From assembly GCA_028873795.1 (NCBI GenBank), contig JAPPNP010000024.1, positions 1 to 42,353 on the forward strand: a DNA stretch of 42,353 nucleotides. The letters are read 5' to 3'. The notes under the pieces are model-generated. The model worked only from the letters and a program-made list of their open reading frames with translations, was not told where the DNA came from and did not search any database. This document shows positions 14,577 to 22,324 of this stretch, one piece after another. Source of the DNA: Chloroflexota bacterium. Lineage in GTDB: Bacteria > Chloroflexota > UBA11872. Every line of letters starts with the position of its first letter. Position 1 is the stretch's first letter. Both the position numbers and the translations under genes were made by a program.

Positions 14577-14606
14577 GTAGGGGCTTCGCGGGAAAGACGG
14601 AGGGTT
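14577..14606 (+). repeat. Degenerate GTAG-headed repeat
   Basis: GTAGGGGCTTCGCGGGAAAG followed by ACGGAGGG. It combines the GTAGGGGC head with the end of the GCGGGAATGACGG module, right after argH. Confidence 0.5.
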
Positions 14607-14682
14607 ACTCAAGGATCTCCCCTCGGGATAGGCGGGGCGGCGGCGCACGACTCGCTGCTACGCTTGCGTCCCTGTCGTGAAT

Positions 14683-14697
14683 AGGAGCCGGTACGTG
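14683..14697 (+). promoter_or_regulatory. Shine-Dalgarno deciding the lysC start
   Basis: AGGAG (14683-14687), 7 nt, then GTG at 14695. This is far better placed than for the alternative upstream GTG at 14677, whose codon precedes the AGGAG. Confidence 0.8.
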
Positions 14698-15927
14698 GAA
14701 ACCCTGGTCTGTAAGTTCGGCGGCACCTCCGTGGCGACGCGTGAGCGCATCGCCGCCGTGGCCGAACGCATCGCCGACGCCGCTGCGGGCGGCGATCGCC
14801 TGGCCGTCGTCGTCTCCGCGCGGGGTGACGCCACCGATCGACTCATCGAAGAGGCGGAGCACACGGCTTCGCGGCCCAACCCCCGCGAGCTGGACATGCT
14901 GATGTCCACCGGCGAAACGGCCTCCGCCGCCCTGGTGGCCATGGCCGTCAGCGCCCACGGTCCCGAGGCCGTGGCGCTCAGTGGGATCCAGGCGGGGGTC
15001 GCCACCGACGGCGTCTATGGCCGCGGCCGCATCGAGCGGCTGGATCCCACCCGGGTGCGGCAGGAGCTGGACGCGGGCCGGATTCCGATCGTCGCCGGGT
15101 TTCAGGGGCTTGGGCCGGACGGACACATGGTCACCTTGGGCCGCGGCGCTTCCGACACCACCGCCGTTGCGCTGGCCGCGGCCCTGCGCGCCGACCGCTG
15201 CGAGATATACACCGACGTCGAGGGTGTCTACACCGCCGACCCGCGGTGCGTGCCGCTCGCGCACAAGCTCGACGCCATCGGCTATGGCGAGATGCTGGAG
15301 ATGGCGCAACTCGGCGCAAAGGTCATGCAGCATCGCTCCGTAGGTATCGCCCAACGCTTCCGTCTCCCGGTCGTGGTACGTTCCAGTTTCACGGATACAC
15401 CGGGGACGTCCATGATGTCGGCCGAAGCGGTTGAGATTGAGAGCGTGGCGCTTGTGCGCGGCGTGGCCCACGACTCCGACGTAGCGCGTATCACGGTTCG
15501 GGGGGTGCGCGACCGACCGGGCCTGGCGCACAGCATCTTCCAGCCCCTGGCCGATCAGGGCATCAACATTGACGTCATTGTCCAGAACGTCTCCGACGCC
15601 GGGACGACGGATATCTCATTCACGGTCAGCAAGGCGGATATGGCCACGGCCGTCGACCTGGTGCGGCCGATCGCCGCGGAGATCGGGGCGGGCGAGGTAT
15701 CGGCCGACGGCAGCCTGGGGAAGGTCGGGATCGTGGGCGTGGGAATTCAAAGCACGCCCGGCATCGCCGCCCGCGCATTTGGCGCGCTGGCCGATGGCGG
15801 CATCAACATCCTGGGCATCACAACCAGCGAAATTCGCATCACCTGCCTCGTCGACGAAGCCGAGGTCGAGAACGCCGCGCGCACGCTCCACACGGCGTTT
15901 GGGCTGGACGCGGACGCGGCGCAGTGA
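14695..15927 (+). CDS. lysC: Aspartate kinase
   Basis: About 410 residues. It phosphorylates aspartate, the committed step toward lysine, threonine, methionine and diaminopimelate. The kinase core starts at once ('VCKFGGTSVATRERI', residues 5-19), followed by 'VVVSARGDATDRLI', 'DMLMSTGETASAALVAM', 'GFQGLGPDGHMVTLGRGASD', 'CEIYTDVEGVYTADPR' and 'MLEMAQLGAKVMQHRSV'. Two ACT regulatory domains follow ('ITVRGVRDRPGLAHSIFQPL', about 262-335, and 'IVGVGIQSTPGIAARAFGAL', about 343-405). This architecture predicts feedback inhibition by lysine and/or threonine. Start by Shine-Dalgarno, see the separate entry. I looked for and did not find a lysine riboswitch in the 119-nt leader. Confidence 0.96.
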   Translation: METLVCKFGGTSVATRERIAAVAERIADAAAGGDRLAVVVSARGDATDRLIEEAEHTASRPNPRELDMLMSTGETASAALVAMAVSAHGPEAVALSGIQAGVATDGVYGRGRIERLDPTRVRQELDAGRIPIVAGFQGLGPDGHMVTLGRGASDTTAVALAAALRADRCEIYTDVEGVYTADPRCVPLAHKLDAIGYGEMLEMAQLGAKVMQHRSVGIAQRFRLPVVVRSSFTDTPGTSMMSAEAVEIESVALVRGVAHDSDVARITVRGVRDRPGLAHSIFQPLADQGINIDVIVQNVSDAGTTDISFTVSKADMATAVDLVRPIAAEIGAGEVSADGSLGKVGIVGVGIQSTPGIAARAFGALADGGINILGITTSEIRITCLVDEAEVENAARTLHTAFGLDADAAQ

Positions 15928-16019
15928 GGCGTGGCCTACACAGCCGCTCAAGGGGTCGTTGGTAAACTCGGGCCGACTCGCACCAGAGACGGCGCGGACG
16001 CTTACGGGACAGGCTCGAT

Positions 16020-16538
16020 ATGGTTGAAATGATGGTTGACAGCGTGCGCGTCAACCTGGTCAGCCCGAGCCGGGTAGTGGTGCTCAAGGAGTGCGACGGG
16101 GCACGATATCTGGCCATCATGATCGGCACCGCCGAGGCCGATGCCATCGCCGTCAAACTGCAAGACCGGAAGGTCCAGCGGCCGCTCACGCACGATCTGC
16201 TGCGCTCGGTGGTCGACACCGTCGGCGCCGGCGTCCAGCACGTGTCCATCACCAAGATGGTCGACCAGATCTACTACGCCAACATTGCCATGACGTTCAA
16301 CGGCCGCCAGCTCGAGGTTGACTGCCGGCCCAGCGATGCCATTGCGCTCGCGGTGCGCGTCAGCGTGCCAATCCTTGTCGACGAGGACGTTCTTGGGCAG
16401 GCCGGGTTCGAGCCCGACCAAGAGCAGGATGACGCCGAGCCCTCGGACGGCGACGCGGAACCCGTGTCGGAGGAGAAGCTTGAGGTCTTCCGCAAATTCA
16501 TCGATCAACTCGACCTCGACGACTTCGGCCGGTCGTAG
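16020..16538 (+). CDS. Bifunctional nuclease family protein (BFN/DUF151)
   Basis: 172 residues. The DUF151 core is clear: 'VRVNLVSPSRVVVLKECDG', 'RYLAIMIGTAEADAIAVKLQ', 'RPLTHDLLRSVVDTVGAGVQ', 'YYANIAMTFNGRQLEVDCRP' and 'SDAIALAVRVSVPILVDEDV'. An acidic tail (about residues 128-148) follows, and it ends with a helical segment 'LEVFRKFIDQLDLDDFGRS', reminiscent of the C-terminal clamp seen in actinobacterial and chloroflexal members. Plant BFN1-type relatives have DNase/RNase activity, but bacterial functions are poorly defined. The ATG at 16020 is behind GGGACAGG. It is transcribed in line with lysC, possibly from its own promoter in the 92-nt gap. Confidence 0.9.
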   Translation: MVEMMVDSVRVNLVSPSRVVVLKECDGARYLAIMIGTAEADAIAVKLQDRKVQRPLTHDLLRSVVDTVGAGVQHVSITKMVDQIYYANIAMTFNGRQLEVDCRPSDAIALAVRVSVPILVDEDVLGQAGFEPDQEQDDAEPSDGDAEPVSEEKLEVFRKFIDQLDLDDFGRS

Positions 16539-16600
16539 CCGCCGCATCCAGCTAGCGTCCGGTCGGCGCGCCACCGAGCGCGTGTAGCGGATTCGCCTTC

Positions 16601-18895
16601 GTGCCACGGCCTTCGGTTCGGTGCCTCTCGCGCCCGGGAAAGATTGTGGCGGGCCTCGTGGTTGGCTTGCTCCTCGCGGCAGCGGACGGGACGCATCCCC
16701 CCGACGTCTTGGTGGACCTTGACGGAGTGCCCGCCGGCCCGGTCTCCGAGGTCGATTTCGAGTTCGGCACCAACGAACTGCATGACCTCTTCGTGGCCGG
16801 CGGCATCGATCGGGCCCGCGAGCTTGGTCTGGACAGCGTGCGGGTGTGGCTCGGCCACCGTTTCCTCTCGATTGCCGTGCGCGGAATCAGCGCCTCCGAT
16901 ATGGACTGGGAGTTCCTCTACGACTACGTCGCGCGCGTGCTGGCGGCCGGCGCGGAGCCGTTCGTGAGCTTCGTGGCGCCTCCGGCCTGGATACCCGCCG
17001 CGAGCGGCCGCCCGAGCTCGCAGCATGAGAGCGAGACGCTGGGGGCGGAGGGCGCCCAGGCCTACGGCGAGTACGTGGCGGAGGCTATTGCCAGGCTTCA
17101 CGCGCGCTTTGGTGATCAGGCGCTGGACTGGCGCTACGTCATCTGGAACGAGCCGAACAATCATCAAAACGCCGGAAGCACCTACGCCTGCGGGACAGGT
17201 GAGGCGTACGCGGTCCTATTCAACCAAGCGCGCGCGGCGACGGACGGTCGTTTCGGCTCGGGGCGGATCGCCCTCGGAGGGCCGTCGCTCGACGCCATCG
17301 ACTCCGGCGCCACGCCCGGCGCGGACGGTCAGCCGATCTGTGGCGCCCAGCCCGACCTCGATTGGCAGAACTATCTGACAAGTGTCGATGCGCGCGTCCC
17401 GTTCGATTTCATCACCTGGCACTGGTACGGGATGTTCGAGATTGGTCAGGCCAGTCCCCACGACACCCTCGTGAATCGGCTGGGGTGGTTCGAGCGTCGC
17501 GTTCGACTGATCACCGAGCTTGCCGCCGGCCGCCCCCACATCGTCGAGGAGATCAACTACAACGGCGATCTTGACGCCGATCCGCTCATCAACGCACAGG
17601 TCAACGCCGCCTTCCTCGCCTCGGCGACGCTGCGGGCCGTGCGACAGGGCGCGAGCGGGACCATGGTCTACAAGGGAACCCGTGGAACCGGCGGACTCAC
17701 GCCGCGCGGTGAGCCGGACTTCGGGCTCTGGGAAAGCGACCCGGAGGTTCCGACGACGCCGGCCTACCGCGCATTGCAACTCTTGCGTCGCGTGGTCGTG
17801 AACGGCGCCAGACTCGCGCACGTCGAGGTGCGGCCGGGCGATGTCGATGCCCTGGCGCTCACGCGTGGCGAGGATGCCGCGCTCATTCTGGTGAATCTGT
17901 CCGACCAGCAGCGCCAGGTCCGGGTTTCCGGACTTCCGGCCGGGCCGTCGGTACACGTCGACGACGTGGCGCCGTGGCGCACGGCATGGTTTGACGGCGC
18001 CTCGCTCACCCTCGAGCCGCATGCCGTCGCCGTCGTCACCCCCGCAGCCTCAACGCTCGCGACCCTGCCGCTCGTCGCCACGGGTGCATCCGCGTATGGC
18101 GGGACCGCCGGAGCGCCGAGTTGCGCCGGGTGCCATGGAGTGGCCGGCGACGGTGGACCTGCCCCGGCCATTCGCGATGTCGTTCGCGCGACCTTCGACG
18201 CCTCCCACGCAGCCTCCGCGCCAAGCGCCGGGTCGATTGCCGCATTTCTCGCCGGACTTGCCGATGCCACCCATGCGTTCGCCGGTGAGGTGATGGACGA
18301 GGACGGCATGCCGATCGAGGGCGCCATGGTCCTGGCCGACTTCGGCGCCCATGGTCAGGTGGCGTTCACCGACCGTGACGGGCGATTTCACCTGTCGGCG
18401 GCCCGAGGCGACGATGGGCCGTTTGCCGTCGCGCCTCAGCTCTTCGCGATTCATCCGGACTTCCGTGCGGCCGGCGTTCCGACGGCGCGAATGGCCTCCT
18501 CGCTGAGCCAGACGGATGTCGACTTCGAGTTGACGGGCAACGCAGATGAGGACGGTCGCCCGCTGCTTGCCAGCGCCCATGTCGTGCCCCACACCGGGCC
18601 GGGGGTGCCATCGGGCGCGTGGACGGTCGGCGTGGCCACCGCCGGCGAGGGACTGAGCGTGTGGGCGGTCCACCGGGCGAGCGGACGTGCGGTGCGCCTG
18701 CACGGGGTGGACGGGCATCCCTACGGCCTCTTCCACACGCGAATCGGCGTGCTGAATCCTCCCGCGAATGAGCGCCATTGGACATTCGTTGCCGTGGCGC
18801 CGGACGGCGCAGCCTCGAGATTCAACGACTTCAGGCCCGAAATCCCGCCGGTCGGCGAGCTCGGATCCGCCGCCGGCCTACGCCTCCCGGTGTAG
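16601..18895 (+). CDS. Secreted GH39-like glycosidase fused to a CxxCH motif and a carboxypeptidase-regulatory-like domain
   Basis: 764 residues. A basic, hydrophobic N terminus (KIVAGLVVGLLLAAADG) looks like a signal peptide, so export is likely. Residues 50-400 form a TIM-barrel glycosidase of the GH39/GH5 clan: 'YVIWNEPNNHQN' carries the acid/base Glu184, and 'PHIVEEINYNGD' offers the nucleophile (Glu316 or Glu317). A beta-sandwich follows (to about 490, 'LILVNLSDQQRQVRVSGLP'). Then comes 'GAPSCAGCHGVAGDGGPAPA', a cytochrome c heme motif (Cys508, Cys511, His512), with 'SAGSIAAFLAGLADA' as a possible closing helix but no clear axial Met. Residues about 561-605 resemble a carboxypeptidase-regulatory-like domain ('GEVMDEDGMPIEGAMVL', 'FTDRDGRFHLSA'). 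A C-terminal beta-rich region follows. The GTG start precedes the signal peptide. Substrate unknown. Confidence 0.8.
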   Translation: MPRPSVRCLSRPGKIVAGLVVGLLLAAADGTHPPDVLVDLDGVPAGPVSEVDFEFGTNELHDLFVAGGIDRARELGLDSVRVWLGHRFLSIAVRGISASDMDWEFLYDYVARVLAAGAEPFVSFVAPPAWIPAASGRPSSQHESETLGAEGAQAYGEYVAEAIARLHARFGDQALDWRYVIWNEPNNHQNAGSTYACGTGEAYAVLFNQARAATDGRFGSGRIALGGPSLDAIDSGATPGADGQPICGAQPDLDWQNYLTSVDARVPFDFITWHWYGMFEIGQASPHDTLVNRLGWFERRVRLITELAAGRPHIVEEINYNGDLDADPLINAQVNAAFLASATLRAVRQGASGTMVYKGTRGTGGLTPRGEPDFGLWESDPEVPTTPAYRALQLLRRVVVNGARLAHVEVRPGDVDALALTRGEDAALILVNLSDQQRQVRVSGLPAGPSVHVDDVAPWRTAWFDGASLTLEPHAVAVVTPAASTLATLPLVATGASAYGGTAGAPSCAGCHGVAGDGGPAPAIRDVVRATFDASHAASAPSAGSIAAFLAGLADATHAFAGEVMDEDGMPIEGAMVLADFGAHGQVAFTDRDGRFHLSAARGDDGPFAVAPQLFAIHPDFRAAGVPTARMASSLSQTDVDFELTGNADEDGRPLLASAHVVPHTGPGVPSGAWTVGVATAGEGLSVWAVHRASGRAVRLHGVDGHPYGLFHTRIGVLNPPANERHWTFVAVAPDGAASRFNDFRPEIPPVGELGSAAGLRLPV

Positions 18896-19180
18896 GGGAC
18901 CGCCCGGCGCGAACTGCCCGCCCTCGGGCAACGGCAGGCGCTGCACGCGCTGCCGGAAGGTGCCCTCGCCCTTGGTCAGCTCGTGGGGGTCCCATCCCTG
19001 CTTTTCCAATTCGGCCAGCACGTAGGCGCGGTCGAACTGCTCGCCGGTGGCTGGATCGCGCAACTCCTGGGACCAATGCAGCATGTGCTTCGGAAACTCG
19101 AAGTACCCGTCGCTCTCGCGCCGCGGCACGCGCAGCCGCAACTCGGAGACACGGATGTGGTGACGGGCGGAGTCAGACAT
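18878..19180 (-). CDS. Small hypothetical protein
   Basis: 100 residues, no membrane segment. The sequence is compositionally ordinary, with a mixed polar pattern ('IRVSELRLRVPRRES', 'FEFPKHMLHWSQELRD', 'FDRAYVLAELEKQGWDPHEL', 'FRQRVQRLPLPEGGQF'). I do not recognise a family. Its 3' end overlaps the end of the glycosidase gene by 18 nt in tail-to-tail orientation. It is the last minus-strand gene downstream of the methyltransferase at 19246. It is probably a real gene because codon composition and residue variety are gene-like, but its role is unknown. Confidence 0.6.
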   Translation of the reverse strand: MSDSARHHIRVSELRLRVPRRESDGYFEFPKHMLHWSQELRDPATGEQFDRAYVLAELEKQGWDPHELTKGEGTFRQRVQRLPLPEGGQFAPGGPLHREA

Positions 19181-19245
19181 GGGCGGTAGTTCTCGCGGAG
19201 ACCCTCACGGCCTGTGGCAATTCTGGTGACCCGTGCCCGCGTCTG

Positions 19246-20043
19246 TCAACGAGCGGGCCGGCGCGCGCAGACGAGGAGGTTCGGCGAGTCCGGGCACCAG
19301 GACCCGCGCCGGTAGTCGCCGTAGGTCGCCAGGTCGACGAATCCCGCGTCGCGCACTTCACCCATCAGCTGATCACGGCTCATGAGGGCCAGGCTGTAGC
19401 CCAGCCGCAACTCCTCGGGCGGTTCGCCGGCGTCCGCATGGAGGCGGTAGATGAGCAGGCTTTGGCCCCGATCAGTCTCCGGGTCGTAGGTATAGAACCG
19501 CTCGCGCGTGACGAGTCGATCCGATTCCGGGTCGCGCTCGAGAAACTGCACCGTCTCGTGGTCCGGCGTGCGATCGATGGCATTGGCCGCGAACACGTCG
19601 ATCACCAGCGTCCCGCCCGGCCGCAAATGCTCGAACGATGCGGTCAGGCACGACGCGCGGGCTTGGGCGTCCGGCAGCAGCAGGAGGGCGTTGAAGGCGG
19701 CGACGACGACGTCGAATGGCGTGTCGAGGTGAAACCGCGCCATGTCGTCGCGCGTGAAGGTCAGGCGGGACGCGATCTCCGGGTCGAGCCGTGCGCGCTT
19801 GGCTTGCGCCCGACCCAGCATGTCCTCCGAAATGTCCAGGCCCGTGACCCTGTGACCCAGCCGCGCCAGCGCCACCGCCACCCGGCCCGTGCCCGTGGCC
19901 AACTCGAGGATCCACGACGTTTCAGCTCCGGCGCAGGCCGCCAGAAACTCCAACTCGTCGCCGGCGCAGTCGGGATACTCCAGGTCGTAGACCCGCGCGG
20001 CTTGGTCGTAGCCGGTATCAATGAACGGCGGCTGCGTGGTCAT
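19246..20043 (-). CDS. Class I SAM-dependent methyltransferase
   Basis: 265 residues. The N terminus 'GYDQAARVYDLEYPDCAGDE' is typical of Methyltransf_25/UbiE-like proteins. The SAM-binding motif I is 'ILELATGTGRVAVALA', motif II 'VTGLDISEDMLGRAQ', then 'FTRDDMARF' and 'FDVVVAAFNALLLL'. 'HLRPGGTLVIDVFA' closes the core. The C-terminal half forms a beta-sheet seen in this group ('RERFYTYDPETDRGQSLLIY'). Substrate unknown. The ATG at 20043 overlaps the endonuclease V stop in an ATGA, so the two are probably co-translated. Confidence 0.9.
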   Translation of the reverse strand: MTTQPPFIDTGYDQAARVYDLEYPDCAGDELEFLAACAGAETSWILELATGTGRVAVALARLGHRVTGLDISEDMLGRAQAKRARLDPEIASRLTFTRDDMARFHLDTPFDVVVAAFNALLLLPDAQARASCLTASFEHLRPGGTLVIDVFAANAIDRTPDHETVQFLERDPESDRLVTRERFYTYDPETDRGQSLLIYRLHADAGEPPEELRLGYSLALMSRDQLMGEVRDAGFVDLATYGDYRRGSWCPDSPNLLVCARRPAR

Positions 20044-20747
20044 GCGCGGGATAGCGCGCGCGCCGCCAGATGCGCCTGTCGCAGCGGCTCGGGCTGGCGG
20101 AAGCGACCCGTGCACCGCAGCGCCAGGGCCGTCGCCGCCCGCAACGAGAGCCGGTGGCCCACCGACACGAACACCGGCGACACGTCGGCCCGCGTGCGCA
20201 GCACCGCGCCCACCACCTCGCCGCGGATCGTCAGCGCGGTATGCGATCCGCGCGGACCGTCGGGCATCGAGTAGTCGCCCACCAGGCGCGTCTTGGCGCA
20301 ACCCGCCGTGGGCAGGTCGAGCTCCAGGCCGAGGTGGCAGGCCAGGCCAAAGCGCCGCGGGTGCGCCAACCCGTGCCCGTCCACGAGCACCGCCTGCGGC
20401 GTCGTGGTCAGGCGCTCCAGGGCGGCAAGCGCCGCCGGCAGCTCGCGAAACGCCAGGAGGCCGGTGAGGTAGGGAAAGCGGACCGGCTCCTCCGCCGTGG
20501 CGGTCTCGCGCAACTCCATGGTCGGAACGTGGACCAGCGACGCCACGGCAATGGCCGTCTCGTCGCGCACGTGAACGTCGACGCCGGCGACGAGGTTGGC
20601 GTGCCCCGCCGACCCCGCTGTGACGACGCGCGACGCCAGGCGTGTCTGCAAGGCGCGGGCGCCGGCGGGGTCCGACGGCCAGTCCTGATCCTGAAGCGGC
20701 AGTATCTGGCTAGCCCGCGCCGGTCGACCCCGGCTGCTGCTCGCCAA
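20040..20747 (-). CDS. nfi: Endonuclease V (deoxyinosine 3'-endonuclease)
   Basis: About 235 residues. It nicks DNA near deoxyinosine and other deaminated bases. Conserved blocks: 'QDQDWPSDPAGARALQTRLA', then 'LVAGVDVHVRD' (catalytic Asp), 'FPYLTGLLAFRELPA' (catalytic Glu after the lesion-binding Tyr), 'VLVDGHGLAHPRRFGLACHL' (second Asp) and 'PVFVSVGHRLSL' (His). 'PTAGCAKTRLVG' replaces the common GVAKS loop. No ATG or GTG lies in frame near the expected start. TTG 20747, behind GGAG with a 7-nt spacer, is the best choice and overlaps the end of the nucleotidyltransferase gene by 38 nt. An atypical ATA or CTG near 20705 is possible. Confidence 0.9.
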   Translation of the reverse strand: MASSSRGRPARASQILPLQDQDWPSDPAGARALQTRLASRVVTAGSAGHANLVAGVDVHVRDETAIAVASLVHVPTMELRETATAEEPVRFPYLTGLLAFRELPAALAALERLTTTPQAVLVDGHGLAHPRRFGLACHLGLELDLPTAGCAKTRLVGDYSMPDGPRGSHTALTIRGEVVGAVLRTRADVSPVFVSVGHRLSLRAATALALRCTGRFRQPEPLRQAHLAARALSRA

Positions 20748-21417
20748 GCTCCTGCTCCAGGCGCGCGTGGTCCTTGACGCTTTCCATGGAGCGCCACCAG
20801 GCGCGGGTGGTAAACGCGCCCAGCTTCCCTTGCGCGGCAAGGTCGGGAAACGTCGAGTCCTCGTGGTCGCCGACGACGGGCAGCTGGTGCTCGATTTCGC
20901 GGCTCATGACGTAGACGCCGCCGTTTATCCAGTGCGGCAGCACCGGATTGGTGGCGAATTGGCGCACGTGTCGACCGTCCACTTCGACGATGCCGAACTG
21001 GCTCACGTACGGCGTCAGCAGGAGCGTGGCCGTGTTCCCGTCCTCGCGATGCTGCGCAATCATCGGCGCCAGCGACTGCGCCGAAAGGACGTCGGCATTC
21101 GTGGCGATGAACAGCTCTTCGGTCGCGGGAATCCGGCCACAGCCGAGCCGCAGGCCCCCGCCGCGTCCCATGGGTGTGTCTTCAACCTCGTAGACGATCT
21201 CGACGCCAAGCGAGCCTCCGTCGCCGAAGTAGTCCTGGATGATCTCGTGCATGGCGCCGCAGGACACCACAAAGCGATCGACGCCCTGGCCGATCAGCCA
21301 GTCGATCTGGCGCGCCATGATGGGGCGACCCGCCACCTCGACCATGGGCTTCGGCCGATTCGCCGTCAGCGGCCGCAAGCGCTCGCCCTTGCCTCCGGCA
21401 ATTAGCACCGCGTACAT
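20710..21417 (-). CDS. Sugar-phosphate nucleotidyltransferase (NTP_transferase family)
   Basis: About 235 residues. 'MYAVLIAGGKGERLRPLT' is the nucleotide-binding signature of sugar nucleotidyltransferases. It is followed by 'RPKPMVEVAGRPIMARQIDW', 'VEDTPMGRGGGLRLG' (usually PLGTAGAL), 'LFIATNADVLSAQSL', where Asp is the metal ligand, and 'WINGGVYVMSREI'. It most resembles mannose-1-phosphate guanylyl- or glucose-1-phosphate thymidylyl-type enzymes that make NDP-sugars, but the exact nucleotide and sugar cannot be fixed. Family proteins start at MYAVLIAGG, hence ATG 21417. A GTG at 21462 behind AAGGG would add 15 residues. It leads an overlapping minus-strand trio with endonuclease V and a methyltransferase. 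Confidence 0.88.
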   Translation of the reverse strand: MYAVLIAGGKGERLRPLTANRPKPMVEVAGRPIMARQIDWLIGQGVDRFVVSCGAMHEIIQDYFGDGGSLGVEIVYEVEDTPMGRGGGLRLGCGRIPATEELFIATNADVLSAQSLAPMIAQHREDGNTATLLLTPYVSQFGIVEVDGRHVRQFATNPVLPHWINGGVYVMSREIEHQLPVVGDHEDSTFPDLAAQGKLGAFTTRAWWRSMESVKDHARLEQELGEQQPGSTGAG

Positions 21418-21474
21418 GGCTGGCTCTTGCTCCCGTGTCCTTTCGGGGATTTGGGCCGTCACGGCTGATCCCTT

Positions 21475-21539
21475 GTAGGGGCGCCCTTGTGGGCGCCCGT
21501 TCCGTCGGTGTCCAGAGCAGCCACAAGGGCTGCCCCTAC
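21475..21539. repeat. Inverted pair of GTAG-headed palindromes
   Basis: GTAGGGGCGCCCTTGTGGGC... (21475-21498) faces an inverted copy CAGCCACAAGGGCTGCCCCT... (21518-21539). The GTAG heads are on the outside. The arrangement is like a BIME, a paired REP. It lies between the VOC gene and the nucleotidyltransferase gene. Confidence 0.75.
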
Positions 21540-21592
21540 GGCGAGTGATGGCTGCTAGCCCCGCATTCTAGGCCGCGCGCGCCGGTCGCAGG

Positions 21593-22057
21593 CTAGGGCT
21601 GTGATCTCGGCGCTGCGGCGTCCCCGGCGGGTCGCTCCGGCGGAGCGCGCAGCTCGATGATGATGCCGTCCGGGTCGCCCAGGTAGAGTCCCCGGCCATC
21701 GGCATCCGCCACCGGGCCATCGGCGTGAATGCCGTGCTGCGCGAGCCGGTCTTTGATCGACTCCAGATCCCCGCCGGGCGCGCTGAACGCCACGTGCTGC
21801 AATCCGAGTTGCCCCCAGTTTCGCGGCGGCGCGGCGATTGACGGTTCGGGCGCTTGGAAGAGGTGCACGGACACCTCGCCGCGGGTCAGCACCTGGCGAA
21901 AGCCCGTGCGTCGCACCGGCTGCAATCCGAACACCGTGGAATAGAACGCCGTGCTGCGATCCAGATCGCGCACGTTGATCGCGACGTGGTTTACAGCGCC
22001 GACATCGAGAAGCGGCAACTGGTCTGGAGCAACGTCGGGCATCGGCATGTGCGACAT
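21593..22057 (-). CDS. VOC (glyoxalase/dioxygenase-fold) family protein
   Basis: 154 residues with two beta-alpha-beta-beta-beta halves of the vicinal oxygen chelate fold. 'VNHVAINVRDLDRSTAFYST' offers the first metal His. 'LGLQHVAFSAPGGDLESIKD' starts the second half with another His. 'GLYLGDPDGIIIELRAPPE' ends with the metal Glu (IIIELRA). Members include glyoxalase I, ring-cleavage dioxygenases and fosfomycin-type resistance enzymes; the activity here is unknown. The ATG at 22057 is the reasonable start. Paired GTAG palindromes lie on both sides of the gene (21475-21539 and 22159-22225), so this stretch may have moved as a unit. Confidence 0.85.
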   Translation of the reverse strand: MSHMPMPDVAPDQLPLLDVGAVNHVAINVRDLDRSTAFYSTVFGLQPVRRTGFRQVLTRGEVSVHLFQAPEPSIAAPPRNWGQLGLQHVAFSAPGGDLESIKDRLAQHGIHADGPVADADGRGLYLGDPDGIIIELRAPPERPAGDAAAPRSQP

Positions 22058-22158
22058 GGTGACCGGAGACGTCCGGTCGCCGCGCAGCGTACGCCGCCGG
22101 CGGGGATCCGACGAGCCTTGCAGGGGCGAAGGTGTTGGGCGTCCGGCGAGATCGATAC

Positions 22159-22225
22159 GGGCGGCCACAAGGGCCGCCCCTACGCGAAAAGCGAGTTCTT
22201 GTAGGGGCGCCCCTAGTGGGCGCCC
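22159..22225. repeat. Second inverted pair of GTAG-headed palindromes
   Basis: GGGCGGCCACAAGGGCCGCC... (22159-22183, head inward) and GTAGGGGCGCCCCTAGTGGG... (22201-22225, head inward), separated by 17 nt. The heads face each other, the opposite arrangement to the 21475 pair. The right copy matches the unit at 4461-4485. Confidence 0.75.
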
Positions 22226-22309
22226 TGACGCGCGGGGGCGTGAGACTCGACGCGGATGCGGTGAAACGCGGCCGGCATCTTTGCTAGGTTCGGGCGCCGT
22301 TGGGGCGCT

Positions 22310-22324
22310 GGGAGACTCACGCTG
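22310..22324 (+). promoter_or_regulatory. Shine-Dalgarno and probable CTG start of nrdR
   Basis: GGGAG (22310-22314), 7 nt, then CTG at 22322, whose frame gives Leu-Arg-Cys-Pro-Glu-Cys. No ATG, GTG or TTG exists in this frame between the preceding stop (22262) and the first zinc-ribbon cysteines. Confidence 0.6.

Noticed and set aside
14576-14694. A lysine riboswitch in front of lysC
   Set aside because: The 119-nt leader is partly a degenerate repeat and lacks the long multi-helix lysine aptamer with its conserved internal loops.
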